A DNA stretch of 27,412 nucleotides from AVCC01 sp039920865 (GCA_039920865.1 JBDSCZ010000273.1:1-27412); one strand, 5' to 3'; counted from the stretch's first letter, positions 14,676 to 23,256 are shown. Numbers and translations are program-made. Notes: generated from the letters alone by a model not told the origin.

Positions 14676-17397
14676 GTTGTGTCTCCGGCGTTGCTGCTAG
14701 TGGTAGCGTAAACATAAAGTTTGCGCCTTCTCCAGGCTGGGATTGTACCCATAACCGGCCACCAAAATGATGAATGATCTCCCTGCTGATCGGTAGGCCG
14801 AGACCGGTTCCTTGCGGCTTGCCGGTCAGCGTGTCGCCGCCCTGGCGGAATCGGTCGAAAATTAATTCCTGGTCTTGTTCCCGCACGCCGGGCCCATTAT
14901 CGCTAACAGTCACTTGCCATTGGTCGCCAAGCGCAGCCAGGCTGACGCGAATGCGGCCTTGGGCTTGGTCGCAGAACTTGACTGCATTGGATAGCAGATT
15001 GAGCATCACTTGTATCAGGCGGTCGTGATCTGCCACGATCGGTGCCTGATGCGACGGTAATTCAAGCGTCAGGTCAATGCCTTTTTCCTGCAGCAACTGA
15101 CTAATAGTATTGATCGCATCGTTAATCACCTGCCGCAGGTCGAGCGGTACTGCATCCCATTCTGCGCTGCCGGAACCGATTTTGGCAAGATCAAGTACAT
15201 CGTTGATGAGTCGGGTTAATCGTTCGCTCTCTTTGATCACGATATCCAGGTATTCACTGCGCCGGGTCGCTGCCAGATCGGGATTGTCGCGTAGTATTTC
15301 CGAGAAGGCGCGGATCGACGTCAGCGGCGTGCGCAGCTCATGAGTTACGGTCGAAATGAAATTATCTTTCAAGTGATCCAATTCGGTCAGCCTGTCATTG
15401 GCGGACTTGAGTTCGCTTGATGCCTGCTCCAGTTCGTGCGATTTCTGCTCCAGTTGGCGGCTATAGGCGATGACTTGTGACGTTTCATTCAATATCGCCA
15501 TGACTTCTTCCAGTCCGAGCGGCTCTTCATCCACTACGGATGCGATCATCGCACGTGCCGATGCCGCGCCAATCGCGCCAGCCAGCTGGATTTCAGCGAA
15601 ATGCACTAGTTCGGCATCCGCCATCTTCAGATCTTTGGCACCGCGCTGCTGGTTGTATTTTGTCAGCAATTCCTCGGCACGGAGGGCTCCCAAGAAGCGA
15701 CGCAATAGATCCGACAGTGCCTCGACCGAGGCGCTGCCGCGCCACAGACGCGTGCCATGGGCACGGGCATCGACAAACAGGATTGCCTGGGCTTTTTCGG
15801 TGGCATTCTGGCGTCCTGTGAGCGAGACTCCGACATACGCGCCGATATTCGCCAGCAAGCTCCAGAACAGTGCGTGGGAGACCTGATCCAGTCCGCTCAA
15901 ACCGAACAGCTGGCGCGGTTTCAGCCATTCGATGCCGAACGGCCCGAGCGCAATAAAACTCTCGGGTAGCCAGCCTGATTGCGCAAACGAGGGCAGCAGC
16001 AGGGTGTATAGCCAGAGCAGAAAGCCGACGCTCAAGCCGCTCAGTGCGCCACCCAGGGTGCCGTTTTTCCAGTAGATTCCACCCAGCATCGCCGGTGCGA
16101 ACTGGGCCACCGCTGCAAATGAAATCAGGCCGATCGAGACCAGCGCATAGGCTTCGCCGGCCAGTCGGAAATACGCATAGCCCAGCATCATCAGCAGCAC
16201 AATCGCGCCGCGCCGAATATTGAGCAGGAACAAACTCAGGTCGAGATGCCGGTTACGCCGAAATGATTCGGTTCGCAGCAGCAACGGCATCACCAGATCG
16301 TTGCAGACCATGGTGCTGAGTGCGATGCTTTCAACGATAATCATGCCGGTCGCAGCCGACAGTCCACCGATGAATACCAGCAGCGTCAAGCCTTGATGCT
16401 GTGTCAGCATCGGCAGCACGAGTACGAACATGTCGGCATCGACGCCGCCATCGGGGAAGTGCATGATGCCGCCAAATGCAATCGGCAGCACAAATATGTT
16501 GATGATCAGCAGATACAGCGGCAGTAGCCAGATGGCGCGATTGAGGTGGTTTTCACTTACATTTTCAATCACTGCGATCTGGAACTGGCGTGGCAGAAAC
16601 AGCAATGACAGCATCGACAGCAGGATCAGCGAAGCCCAGCTGCCGAACGCGATGCTGCCGCTGCCGACAGTAAGCAGTTTCTGCAATTGTGGAACCAGTT
16701 CGGCCTGCTGGAACAAGTCGCCAAAACCATCGTACATGCTGAAGGTAACAAAGATGCCGACTGCCAGGAAGGCCACCAGCTTGACGATGGATTCGAACGC
16801 AATGGCAGCCACCATGCCTTCATGCCGTTCTGCGACATCCAGATGACGGGTGCCGAACAGGATGGTGAAGGTTGCCAGCAGCAGCGCGATATACAGCGTG
16901 GTGTCGCGCCAGATGGGCGCCGCCTCGACATGCCCGGTCATGATGTCCGGATAGTGCAACAGTACGGCAACGCTGGCCGAGACCGCTTTCAGCTGCAGAG
17001 CGATGTAAGGCACGATGCCGACCACGGCAATAATCGTCACCAGACCTCCCAGCAGTGCGCTCTTGCCGTAGCGCGAGGCGATGAAGTCGGCAATCGATGT
17101 GATGCGGTTGGCCTTGCTGATGCGGATGATCTTGCGCAACACCATCGGCCACAGCGCGATCATCAAGGTCGGACCCAGATAGATCGGCAGAAATCCGATG
17201 CCGCTGGCAGCGGCGCGCCCGACACTGCCGAAGAAGGTCCACGAAGTCGCATACACCGCCATCGACAGCGCATAGATCGTCGGGTTGTTGATGATGCTGG
17301 AGCCGGCGTCGGCGCGCTTGTCGCCGTAATAGGCGATCGCAAACAGCACGCCCAGATAGGCGAACGACGCCAGTACGATGACCCAGCCCTGCAGCAT
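14665..17397 (-). CDS. Transporter-fused sensor histidine kinase (SSS-STAC-HisKA-HATPase; CrbS/CbrA-like)
   Basis: A 910-residue protein. Residues 1-525 form a sodium:solute symporter domain with about 13 helices. A STAC-like linker follows (about 545-620), then a coiled coil (about 640-675), a HisKA domain with ISTVTHELRTPLTSI (His686) and an intact ATPase: N-box MLNLLSNAVKF (Asn800, Asn804), DNGPG (833-837), GTGLGLPI, then GGRLWV. The arrangement is that of CbrA and CrbS/MxtR kinases. CrbS/MxtR control acetate use (acs, actP) in Vibrio and Pseudomonas, and the gene lies beside actP here. Unlike CrbR/ErdR, the paired regulator lacks a DNA-binding domain. The kinase starts 1 bp after the small membrane gene and overlaps the regulator. 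The sensed solute is not known. Confidence 0.92.
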   Translation of the reverse strand: MLQGWVIVLASFAYLGVLFAIAYYGDKRADAGSSIINNPTIYALSMAVYATSWTFFGSVGRAAASGIGFLPIYLGPTLMIALWPMVLRKIIRISKANRITSIADFIASRYGKSALLGGLVTIIAVVGIVPYIALQLKAVSASVAVLLHYPDIMTGHVEAAPIWRDTTLYIALLLATFTILFGTRHLDVAERHEGMVAAIAFESIVKLVAFLAVGIFVTFSMYDGFGDLFQQAELVPQLQKLLTVGSGSIAFGSWASLILLSMLSLLFLPRQFQIAVIENVSENHLNRAIWLLPLYLLIINIFVLPIAFGGIMHFPDGGVDADMFVLVLPMLTQHQGLTLLVFIGGLSAATGMIIVESIALSTMVCNDLVMPLLLRTESFRRNRHLDLSLFLLNIRRGAIVLLMMLGYAYFRLAGEAYALVSIGLISFAAVAQFAPAMLGGIYWKNGTLGGALSGLSVGFLLWLYTLLLPSFAQSGWLPESFIALGPFGIEWLKPRQLFGLSGLDQVSHALFWSLLANIGAYVGVSLTGRQNATEKAQAILFVDARAHGTRLWRGSASVEALSDLLRRFLGALRAEELLTKYNQQRGAKDLKMADAELVHFAEIQLAGAIGAASARAMIASVVDEEPLGLEEVMAILNETSQVIAYSRQLEQKSHELEQASSELKSANDRLTELDHLKDNFISTVTHELRTPLTSIRAFSEILRDNPDLAATRRSEYLDIVIKESERLTRLINDVLDLAKIGSGSAEWDAVPLDLRQVINDAINTISQLLQEKGIDLTLELPSHQAPIVADHDRLIQVMLNLLSNAVKFCDQAQGRIRVSLAALGDQWQVTVSDNGPGVREQDQELIFDRFRQGGDTLTGKPQGTGLGLPISREIIHHFGGRLWVQSQPGEGANFMFTLPLAATPETQHAP

Positions 17398-17398
17398 T

Positions 17399-17647
17399 TC
17401 AGTCTTTCGCAGTCAGGGTTGCGGCGTCACCGTGTTCATGGCTCTCGGAGTGTGTTAATTTTTCTGCGACACATGCCAACAGGCCGATTATCAGCGCCCA
17501 TGCAAAAAACAGATATGCATACAAAACCGGGATGCCAAACCAAGTGCTCGCATCATTAAAAAGCGACAGCAGCGGGTAATTGAACAACAGCCAGCCCAGC
17601 ATGAATATGGCGGCAAAGCGCTGACCGGTGAGGTTGCGTTGGAACAT
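17399..17647 (-). CDS. Small two-helix membrane protein, probable partner of the SSS sensor kinase
   Basis: An 82-residue protein from ATG 17647, chosen because AAGGA stands 6 bases upstream; an in-frame ATG at 17722 has no such site. Two hydrophobic segments: FAAIFMLGWLLFNYPLLSLF (about 11-30) and GIPVLYAYLFFAWALIIGLL (about 38-57), with a charged, histidine-containing C-terminus. The NYPLLSLFN...FGIPVLY pattern resembles the small DUF3311/YhdT-like proteins that accompany SSS transporters; this is a family-level resemblance from memory. Its stop is 1 bp from the kinase start (TGAAATG), so translation is probably coupled. It is the first gene of the unit downstream of the actP terminator. 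Confidence 0.75.
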   Translation of the reverse strand: MFQRNLTGQRFAAIFMLGWLLFNYPLLSLFNDASTWFGIPVLYAYLFFAWALIIGLLACVAEKLTHSESHEHGDAATLTAKD

Positions 17648-17682
17648 CGGATATCCTTTGCGGCTGCCTGAGGGTGAGATGG

Positions 17683-17712
17683 ATATTGCCCTAAAAGCAC
17701 TGTGATCGTCAA
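17683..17712 (-). promoter_or_regulatory. Possible sigma-70 promoter for the sensor-kinase unit
   Basis: On the minus strand TTGACG (17712-17707) is a 5/6 match to the -35 box, and CAATAT (17688-17683) lies 18 bases on as a weak -10 box. It is placed between the actP terminator and the small membrane gene at 17647. The -10 match is poor, so this is tentative. Confidence 0.3.
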
Positions 17713-17735
17713 ACTTGTGCAATCAAACTTGCATT

Positions 17736-17766
17736 AAAAAAGCCCCGGAAATTACTTTCCGGGGCT
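17736..17766 (-). terminator. Rho-independent terminator of the DUF485-actP operon
   Basis: An exact 11-bp stem, AGCCCCGGAAA (17741-17751) and its complement (17756-17766), around a 4-base loop. For minus-strand transcripts it is followed directly by TTTTT (17740-17736). It begins 22 bp after the actP stop, so it separates actP from the downstream sensor-kinase unit. Confidence 0.92.
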
Positions 17767-17788
17767 GTATATTTCACGTCAGGCTGTG

Positions 17789-19453
17789 TTAGTGGCCCGA
17801 AGCACCGACAGCGCCGATACCGGTTTCCGAACGCATTTTTTGCGCTTCGTAACCGGCACGGTCCAGACGGGCCCGATCACTGGTGTCGAGAATCGAAAAC
17901 AGCCAGATGCCAACGAAGCCTGCAGTCATCGAGAACAATGCCGGCGAGGTGTACGGAAAGATCGCACTTTCGTGACCCAGCACGTCGACCCATACCGACT
18001 TCGATACCACTGTCAAGCCAACCGCGGTTATCAGGCCGAGGAAGCCGCCGATAGTGGCGCCGCGCGTGGTGCAATCTTTCCACAAGACCGACATGAACAA
18101 CACCGGGAAGTTGGCCGAAGCTGCAATCGCGAAAGCCAGTGACACCATGAAGGCGATGTTCTGTTTCTCGAACACGATACCCAACACCACAGCAATGATG
18201 CCCAGGACTATGGTAGTGATGCGCGATACTTTCAGTTCGTTGGCGCTAGTCGCGTTACCTTTTTTGAACACGGTTGCATACAGATCATGCGATACCGCCG
18301 AGGCGCCGGACAGCGTCAAGCCTGCCACAACAGCCAGGATGGTTGCGAATGCCACTGCCGAGATAAAGCCGAGGAACACATTACCGCCCACTGCTTTGGC
18401 CAAATGGATGGCAGCCATGTTATTTCCGCCCAACAGCTTGCCTGCAGCATCCTTGAACTCAGGATTGGTGCTCACCAGGACAATCGCGCCAAAGCCGATG
18501 ATGAAAGTCAGGATGTAAAAGTAAGCGATCCAGGTGGTGGCCCAGAATACCGATTTACGCGCTTCCTTGGCGCTTGGTACGGTGAAGAAACGCATCAGGA
18601 TATGTGGCAAGCCGGCCGTACCGAACATCAGTGCCATACCGAACGAGATTGCTGAGATAGGATCCTTGATGAAAGTGCCGGGCCCCATGATGGCGTCTTT
18701 CTTTTCGTGTATTTCGACCGACTTGGCAAACAGTGCTTCAGGGCTGAAATGGAACTGCGACATCACGACATAAGCCATGAAAGTGGCGCCTGACAAAAGC
18801 ATGACTGCCTTAATGATCTGCACCCAGGTAGTTGCGGTCATACCGCCGAATAACACATACACCATCATCAGGCTGCCGACGATAACGACGGCGATCCAAT
18901 ATTCCAGGCCGAACAACAGCTTGATCAGCTGACCGGCACCGACCATCTGGGCGATCAGGTAAAACGCTACCACTACCAGCGTGCCTGAAGCTGCAAAAAC
19001 ACGAATCGGAGTTTGGGAAAAGCGGTAAGCGGCAACGTCGGCGAAGGTGAAGCGGCCGAGGTTGCGCAGCCGTTCCGCCATCAGAAAGGTGATTATCGGC
19101 CAACCGACCAGGAAGCCGATCGAGTAGATCAGGCCGTCATAGCCATTCAGATACACGGCAGCCGAAATACCCAGAAAGGATGCTGCCGACATATAGTCGC
19201 CGGCAATCGCCAAGCCATTCTGGAAGCCGGTAATGCCGCCGCCAGCGGTGTAGAAGTCGGCTGCGGATTTAGTCTTTGACGCGGCCCATTTGGTAATGAA
19301 CAGGGTGAAGACGACAAACCCGGCAAACATGGAAATTGCGGTCCAGTTGGTCGGCTGCTTTACCGCCTGACCGAGATCGGCACCGGCTGCATAAGCTGCA
19401 CCCGCCAGCGAAAATAGTGCCAGAGCACCGAAAATACGAGTTGTTTTCGACAT
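17789..19453 (-). CDS. actP: ActP, cation/acetate symporter
   Basis: A 554-residue sodium:solute symporter. It starts with a probable cleavable signal peptide (MSKTTRIFGALALFSLAGAAYA) as in E. coli ActP, followed by about 13 helices. The SSS core is clear: ADFYTAGGGITGFQNGLAIA near residues 65-84, AAYRFSQTPIRVFAA near 142-156, and GTAGLPHILMRFFTV near 288-302. ActP takes up acetate and related short carboxylates. It overlaps the DUF485 gene by one base (TAATG) and has AAGAGG in front. The terminator at 17736-17766 follows. The neighbouring SSS kinase and DUF294 genes support a role in acetate use. Confidence 0.94.
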   Translation of the reverse strand: MSKTTRIFGALALFSLAGAAYAAGADLGQAVKQPTNWTAISMFAGFVVFTLFITKWAASKTKSAADFYTAGGGITGFQNGLAIAGDYMSAASFLGISAAVYLNGYDGLIYSIGFLVGWPIITFLMAERLRNLGRFTFADVAAYRFSQTPIRVFAASGTLVVVAFYLIAQMVGAGQLIKLLFGLEYWIAVVIVGSLMMVYVLFGGMTATTWVQIIKAVMLLSGATFMAYVVMSQFHFSPEALFAKSVEIHEKKDAIMGPGTFIKDPISAISFGMALMFGTAGLPHILMRFFTVPSAKEARKSVFWATTWIAYFYILTFIIGFGAIVLVSTNPEFKDAAGKLLGGNNMAAIHLAKAVGGNVFLGFISAVAFATILAVVAGLTLSGASAVSHDLYATVFKKGNATSANELKVSRITTIVLGIIAVVLGIVFEKQNIAFMVSLAFAIAASANFPVLFMSVLWKDCTTRGATIGGFLGLITAVGLTVVSKSVWVDVLGHESAIFPYTSPALFSMTAGFVGIWLFSILDTSDRARLDRAGYEAQKMRSETGIGAVGASGH

Positions 19454-19758
19454 TAAAGCACCTCTTTGCGAATTTGGGCGGTCAGATCATCGAACTCGCT
19501 ATTGGCGCGTCGAACATAAATGCCTGTGATGATGACGGTAAATATAATTACGAAAAGCCCGATTGGCATGCCCCAAGTCATGACGCCGGCGCCCATTTTA
19601 GTGGCCAGCAATTCCTTGTCGAACGCGATTAGCATGATGAAGCCGTAATACACGAACATCATGATCCAGGTCAGGGTCCAGCCGTAACTTGAGCGGGTTG
19701 AAACAAGTTTCTGATAGTTGGCATTGGACTTTAGTTTTTGAACAATATCATCTTCCAT
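19453..19758 (-). CDS. DUF485 (YjcH-like) small membrane protein
   Basis: A 101-residue protein with two helices: TLTWIMMFVYYGFIMLIAF (about residues 28-46) and TWGMPIGLFVIIFTVIITGIY (about 61-81), a basic N-terminus (KLKSNANYQKLVSTRSSYGW) and an acidic tail with LTAQIRKEVL. This is the DUF485/YjcH family, found with actP in E. coli (acs-yjcH-actP) and in many proteobacteria. Its role is unknown; it probably assists ActP. It has a good ribosome site (TAGGAG) and is the first gene of the operon; its stop overlaps the actP start. Confidence 0.93.
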   Translation of the reverse strand: MEDDIVQKLKSNANYQKLVSTRSSYGWTLTWIMMFVYYGFIMLIAFDKELLATKMGAGVMTWGMPIGLFVIIFTVIITGIYVRRANSEFDDLTAQIRKEVL

Positions 19759-20174
19759 TTTTGAAATCTCCTATAGTTATATATCAGCCCACGAGGTCAA
19801 ATCGATAGAGACGTTGACTCAGGAAAGTTTGTGGCTCGCCTAGCGCCATTTGACGTGATGAGATGTTCAAAATCATCATCGCAATATGGTCTCAGCAATC
19901 AGGCTATCTTCAATTGCTTACTTCACACTTACTTTGCGCGTAATCATTGGATCGTTAAATTGATGTGCCGGGAGCACTCAGCACATATGCCGACAGGGAA
20001 AATCATGATTGCGATAGGCCGAAATTGGTGTCTGCTCGGCTCTGCACGATGTAATTATTTACCGCATTATTTGCTTGCGGCAAGTACGCTATTATTGCTG
20101 GTACTCCTATATTTTTCTTCCTTGTTAGATAATCGTTGTTCCAGTTTTCCGTTACTCATGAGCAGGCTGATCCT
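19759..20174. other. Divergent gene-free region between actP operon and DUF294 gene
   Basis: 416 bp between divergent genes. It must contain the promoters for both, but I find no convincing -35/-10 pair, and no FNR box. A weak TTGACC with AT-rich sequence near 19775-19800 (minus) sits too close to the ribosome site to be a normal promoter. Repeat copy F lies at 20051-20107. An open frame of 122 codons from 19831 on the plus strand overlaps the next gene and has no family features, so I do not call it. Confidence 0.6.
20051..20107 (-). repeat. Intergenic 55-bp element, copy F (minus orientation, diverged)
   Basis: Read on the minus strand: GGA-GTAC at the left end (20107 to 20101), CCGCA at offset 25-29, TGCG at 39-42 and TTAC at the right end (20054-20051), a span of 54 bp. 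The spacing of the two inner boxes from the left end is identical to copies A, B and C. CCGCA and TGCGG form an exact inverted pair here. It is the most diverged copy, 68 bp before the DUF294 gene. Confidence 0.55.
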
Positions 20175-22085
20175 ATGCGCCAGACCGAATCCTTCCTGAC
20201 AGATCAGGAACTCACCAGAATGGCAGACTTCGAACCATTTTCCTCCTTGCCGCCGGAACAGTTACGACTGCTGTTCGACGCAGCCCAGCCGGTGTGTTTT
20301 GCCGCCGGCACGCCGATCTATGATCCTCAACTTCAGAGCCGGCAACGCGCCATCCTGTTTATTCAGAAGGGTCGGGTATCGGTACATAGCCCGGCTATAG
20401 AAAATGATGACGGCGAACTGATTGGTCCCGGCATATTGCTGCCGCTCGATCTCGCGGTGCCGGTACGCGAGTCGGTCGAAATTTATACGGCAATCGACGA
20501 TTGTGTGTGCTGGTCGCTGGCAACAGTCGGCATTGCCGCTGTTCTGGCGGAGCCGGCGGTGCTGCGCTGGGCAATCACCCAGTGCTGGCGCCTGCACGAG
20601 CGGATGATGGTAAATAGTGCCAGCAATGTGGAATCCAACCGGATCGCGGTACAGATCAAGTTCCAGCCATTGAGCAGCCTGATTAAGCAGAGCCCATTGA
20701 CAGTGGACGTGTCCGATAGCGTCAACCAGGCAATTCGGTTGATGACGCAGCACAAGATCGGATCGGTGATCGTGACCGAGGCCGGAGGACGCGTGGCCGG
20801 CATACTAACCGAGTCCGATACGCTGCGACGGGTGCTCGCGCCGGGTCTGGATTTGGCGCTGCCGGTTAGCATGGTGATGACGCCGTCGCCGGTGTGCCTG
20901 CCGATGACAAGCTCGGTGGCTGAAGCAGCGTTGGAAATGACCAGTCGTTCGATTCGCCACATGCCGGTCGTCACGGAGGAGGGCGCGCTGGTTGGCGTCA
21001 TTTCCGAGCGTGACCTGTTTGTACTGCAGCGTACCGGTTTCGGCCATCTGGAAGCGCCCATCGAGCGTGCAAATTCGGTCGTGGCTCTGCGCACTGCCGT
21101 CGATAGCATCCGCATTACCTGCAGCGGCCTGTTTCGTCACGGCATGAGTGCAGAACAAATCACCGCATTGGTATCCGCGCTCAATGACCGGGTGCTGGTG
21201 CGACTGATACACATCGTCGGCGCCCCGGAGTCGCATGCGGGACAAAAAGTGCGCTATTGTTGGCTGGCCTTTGGTTCGGAGGGGCGCCAGGAGCAAACTT
21301 TTTCCACAGACCAGGACAACGGCATCATTTTTGCGCCACCGCCGGGTACCGATGCGGCCGAAGTCGAGGCATTGCGCAATGTACTGCTGGCGTTCGCCTC
21401 AACGGTCAATGTGGGTCTGGATGCCTGTGGCTTCCCTCTGTGCGAGGGCGACATCATGGCGCGCAATCCCAAGTGGTGTCTTACCCTGGATGAGTGGAAG
21501 AGTCGCTTTTCCATATGGATTTGCGACCCCGAACCGCAAGCGTTATTGCATGCAAGTATCTTCTTCGATTTGCGCCCTCTGTACGGGGAAGCCGCACTGG
21601 CGGAAGCCTTGCGCGATCATCTGTTCGCGCTGTGTCGGGATAGCCCGCTGTTCCTGCATCTGATGGCTAAAAATGCGCTGGAAACCACGGTCCCTCTGGG
21701 GGTGCTGTCTCGATTTTCCACTGATGGCGGGAAGTACGGTGGCACTATAGATATGAAAAAACGTGCGGCCCGGTTGTTTGTTGATATTGGCCGAATTTTT
21801 TCCCTGGCGCACAGTGTGCGCGCCACCAATACCGCTCAGCGCCTGTTATTGGGCGGCGCCCGGGCAAAGCGAAAGCCGGAGACTATCGAGGCCGATGTCG
21901 CAGCCTTTCATTTCGTCCAGACCATCCGCATACGCGGCCAGCTCAACCGTTCCGCCGGCAGTCACGATGATCCCAACCGGATTGATCCCTATGCTCTGAA
22001 TGAAATCGATCAGCGGGTTTTAATCGAAGCACTGCGGCAGGTAAAGTTGTTGCAAACCCGCTTGCGGATCGATTATCGGATATGA
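20175..22085 (+). CDS. cNMP-binding, CBS-pair, DUF294 nucleotidyltransferase-like protein
   Basis: A 636-residue protein from ATG 20175 (AGCAGG about 9 bases upstream); in-frame starts at 20136 (TTG) and 20220 (ATG) are alternatives. Domains: cyclic-nucleotide-binding-like (about 20-125), two CBS domains (about 170-225, and 236-290 with RHMPVVTEEGALVGVISERD), then a DUF294 putative nucleotidyltransferase with GSEGRQEQTFSTDQDNG (Gly367, Ser368; Asp379 and Asp381 as metal ligands, as in GlnD/MNT enzymes), then a DUF294 C-terminal domain. In Pseudomonas and Vibrio this family is found next to actP and a DnaQ-like exonuclease (my recollection), as here. It probably senses a nucleotide and modifies a partner protein; the target is unknown. 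It is divergent from DUF485-actP. Confidence 0.9.
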   Translation: MRQTESFLTDQELTRMADFEPFSSLPPEQLRLLFDAAQPVCFAAGTPIYDPQLQSRQRAILFIQKGRVSVHSPAIENDDGELIGPGILLPLDLAVPVRESVEIYTAIDDCVCWSLATVGIAAVLAEPAVLRWAITQCWRLHERMMVNSASNVESNRIAVQIKFQPLSSLIKQSPLTVDVSDSVNQAIRLMTQHKIGSVIVTEAGGRVAGILTESDTLRRVLAPGLDLALPVSMVMTPSPVCLPMTSSVAEAALEMTSRSIRHMPVVTEEGALVGVISERDLFVLQRTGFGHLEAPIERANSVVALRTAVDSIRITCSGLFRHGMSAEQITALVSALNDRVLVRLIHIVGAPESHAGQKVRYCWLAFGSEGRQEQTFSTDQDNGIIFAPPPGTDAAEVEALRNVLLAFASTVNVGLDACGFPLCEGDIMARNPKWCLTLDEWKSRFSIWICDPEPQALLHASIFFDLRPLYGEAALAEALRDHLFALCRDSPLFLHLMAKNALETTVPLGVLSRFSTDGGKYGGTIDMKKRAARLFVDIGRIFSLAHSVRATNTAQRLLLGGARAKRKPETIEADVAAFHFVQTIRIRGQLNRSAGSHDDPNRIDPYALNEIDQRVLIEALRQVKLLQTRLRIDYRI

Positions 22086-22105
22086 GCCGGACGGACAATC
22101 CGTCA

Positions 22106-22149
22106 AAATAAAAGCCCGGTGCCCTGCTTGTGAAAGCTGGACACCGGGC
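22106..22149 (-). terminator. Terminator for the tandem uspA gene (minus), possibly also for the DUF294 gene
   Basis: GCCCGGTG (22114-22121) pairs with CACCGGGC (22142-22149); an inner GCTT/AAGC stem lies at 22126-22137. On the minus strand the hairpin is followed by TTTTATTTT (22113 down to 22105), a good Rho-independent pattern. On the plus strand no T-run follows, but the hairpin lies 28 bp after the DUF294 stop. The uspA stop is more than 200 bp away, so its mRNA would have a long 3' part. Confidence 0.75.
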
Positions 22150-22261
22150 ATCAATGGGGCTCGGTTGTATGACGGATGCCGTGCATGAAACAATCGCATT
22201 GTTCAACCAATTACCGATGGCGTGAAAAGGTACTCGCAGTACAATAATTTTTTAAAAAATC

Positions 22262-22320
22262 GGGAGTATTGCCATTTATATGAAATTTCCCGCATATTTT
22301 TATCGTGTATGAAAATATAC
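22262..22320 (+). repeat. Intergenic 55-bp element, copy D
   Basis: Begins GGGA-GTAT (GTAT 22266-22269), CCGCATATTTTTAT at offset 25-38 identical to copy C, ends AAAATATAC (ATAC 22317-22320); 55 bp. By hand count 35 of 55 positions match copy C without gaps. TGCG at 39-42 reads CGTG here. The ends GGGAGTATT and AATATACCC are a near-inverted pair (7 of 9). It lies between convergent genes, 37 bp from the uspA stop. Confidence 0.75.
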
Positions 22321-22356
22321 CCATTCAATCCAATCGGCAGTATTCGCCAGAGGCGA

Positions 22357-23256
22357 TTAATGCGACATCAGCACCGGAACCGTCATCGATTGCATCAGGG
22401 TGCGGGTTACGCCGCCCAGCATGGTTTCACGAAAGCGCGAATGACCGTATCCGCCCATGACGATTAAGTCCACATGCAGGTCGCTGGCCAGTGATAACAG
22501 ACTGTTGCCGATATCCAGGCCGAAAAATTGTTGCGCCTCACCGGTCTGGTTATCCACCGATTGCATGTGAGGCCTGGTGCCGGTAGCGTGTACTGATACT
22601 TCGACCTTGACGCCGTGGCGTGCCAGGTACAGTGCGATATCGGCGCCGGGTTGGCCGCCGTGGACACCGTCCTTGGCATTGTTGTTGAATATTACGACGT
22701 GGACGATCTCGGCCCGTTTCAATAATGGGATTGCATCGGTCACTGCGCGCGTGGCTTCCTTGCTGCCATCCCACGAGATCAGGATGCGTTTTCCGATGTT
22801 TTCAAAATGTCCGACATACGGAATCACCAGCACCGGGCGGCCGGCATTGAGCAGCACATATTCCACAAAATCCGACAACACGGTCGTCGATGGTCGACCC
22901 GGGTCGACTTGTCCAACCACCACCAGATCGCTGTAACGGGCCTGCAGGCAGATGCCGCCGGCAGCCTCGTCATCGATGACGCGCTGCTCGTATGAATTGA
23001 CGCCGATTTTTTGAACCAGCGGCTCAAATTGCTCGAGCGCTTTGTCGGCACGTTCCCTGAGAAACGCCATGTGAGAGACCAGGCCCGGATCGTTGTCGGT
23101 GATGGTCTGATCGCGGTACAGATAGCGTGATACGCCGGTCATTGCAGCACCTATCAGGTGGGCATTTTCAGCCAGTGCAATTTCACTTGCAATCCGGATG
23201 CAATCGGCTGCATGTTTTGACTCGTCGACGTGCACGAGAATGGTCTTGAACGACAT
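22357..23256 (-). CDS. Tandem-domain universal stress protein (UspA family)
   Basis: A 299-residue protein with two Usp domains: residues 1-145 (MSFKTILVHVDESKHAADCI) and about 155-299 (KRILISWDGSKEATRAV). The second domain has the nucleotide-binding loop as MGGYGHSRFRETMLGGVTRT, with Gly in place of the usual Ser/Thr after the last Gly; the first lacks a clear loop. Tandem Usp proteins of this kind are common in proteobacteria and respond to starvation, redox and oxygen stress. The start has AAGGAG. The gene is divergent from a phasin gene; the gap between them holds a perfect FNR box and a two-tier palindrome. Its direct role is unknown. Confidence 0.93.
   Translation of the reverse strand: MSFKTILVHVDESKHAADCIRIASEIALAENAHLIGAAMTGVSRYLYRDQTITDNDPGLVSHMAFLRERADKALEQFEPLVQKIGVNSYEQRVIDDEAAGGICLQARYSDLVVVGQVDPGRPSTTVLSDFVEYVLLNAGRPVLVIPYVGHFENIGKRILISWDGSKEATRAVTDAIPLLKRAEIVHVVIFNNNAKDGVHGGQPGADIALYLARHGVKVEVSVHATGTRPHMQSVDNQTGEAQQFFGLDIGNSLLSLASDLHVDLIVMGGYGHSRFRETMLGGVTRTLMQSMTVPVLMSH

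Noticed and set aside
19831..20199. 122-codon open frame upstream of the DUF294 gene
   Set aside because: It overlaps the well-supported start of the DUF294 gene, contains repeat copy F and shows no family features.
22222..22467. 81-codon plus-strand frame across repeat copy D and the uspA 3' end
   Set aside because: Antisense to the clearly coding uspA and without a ribosome site.
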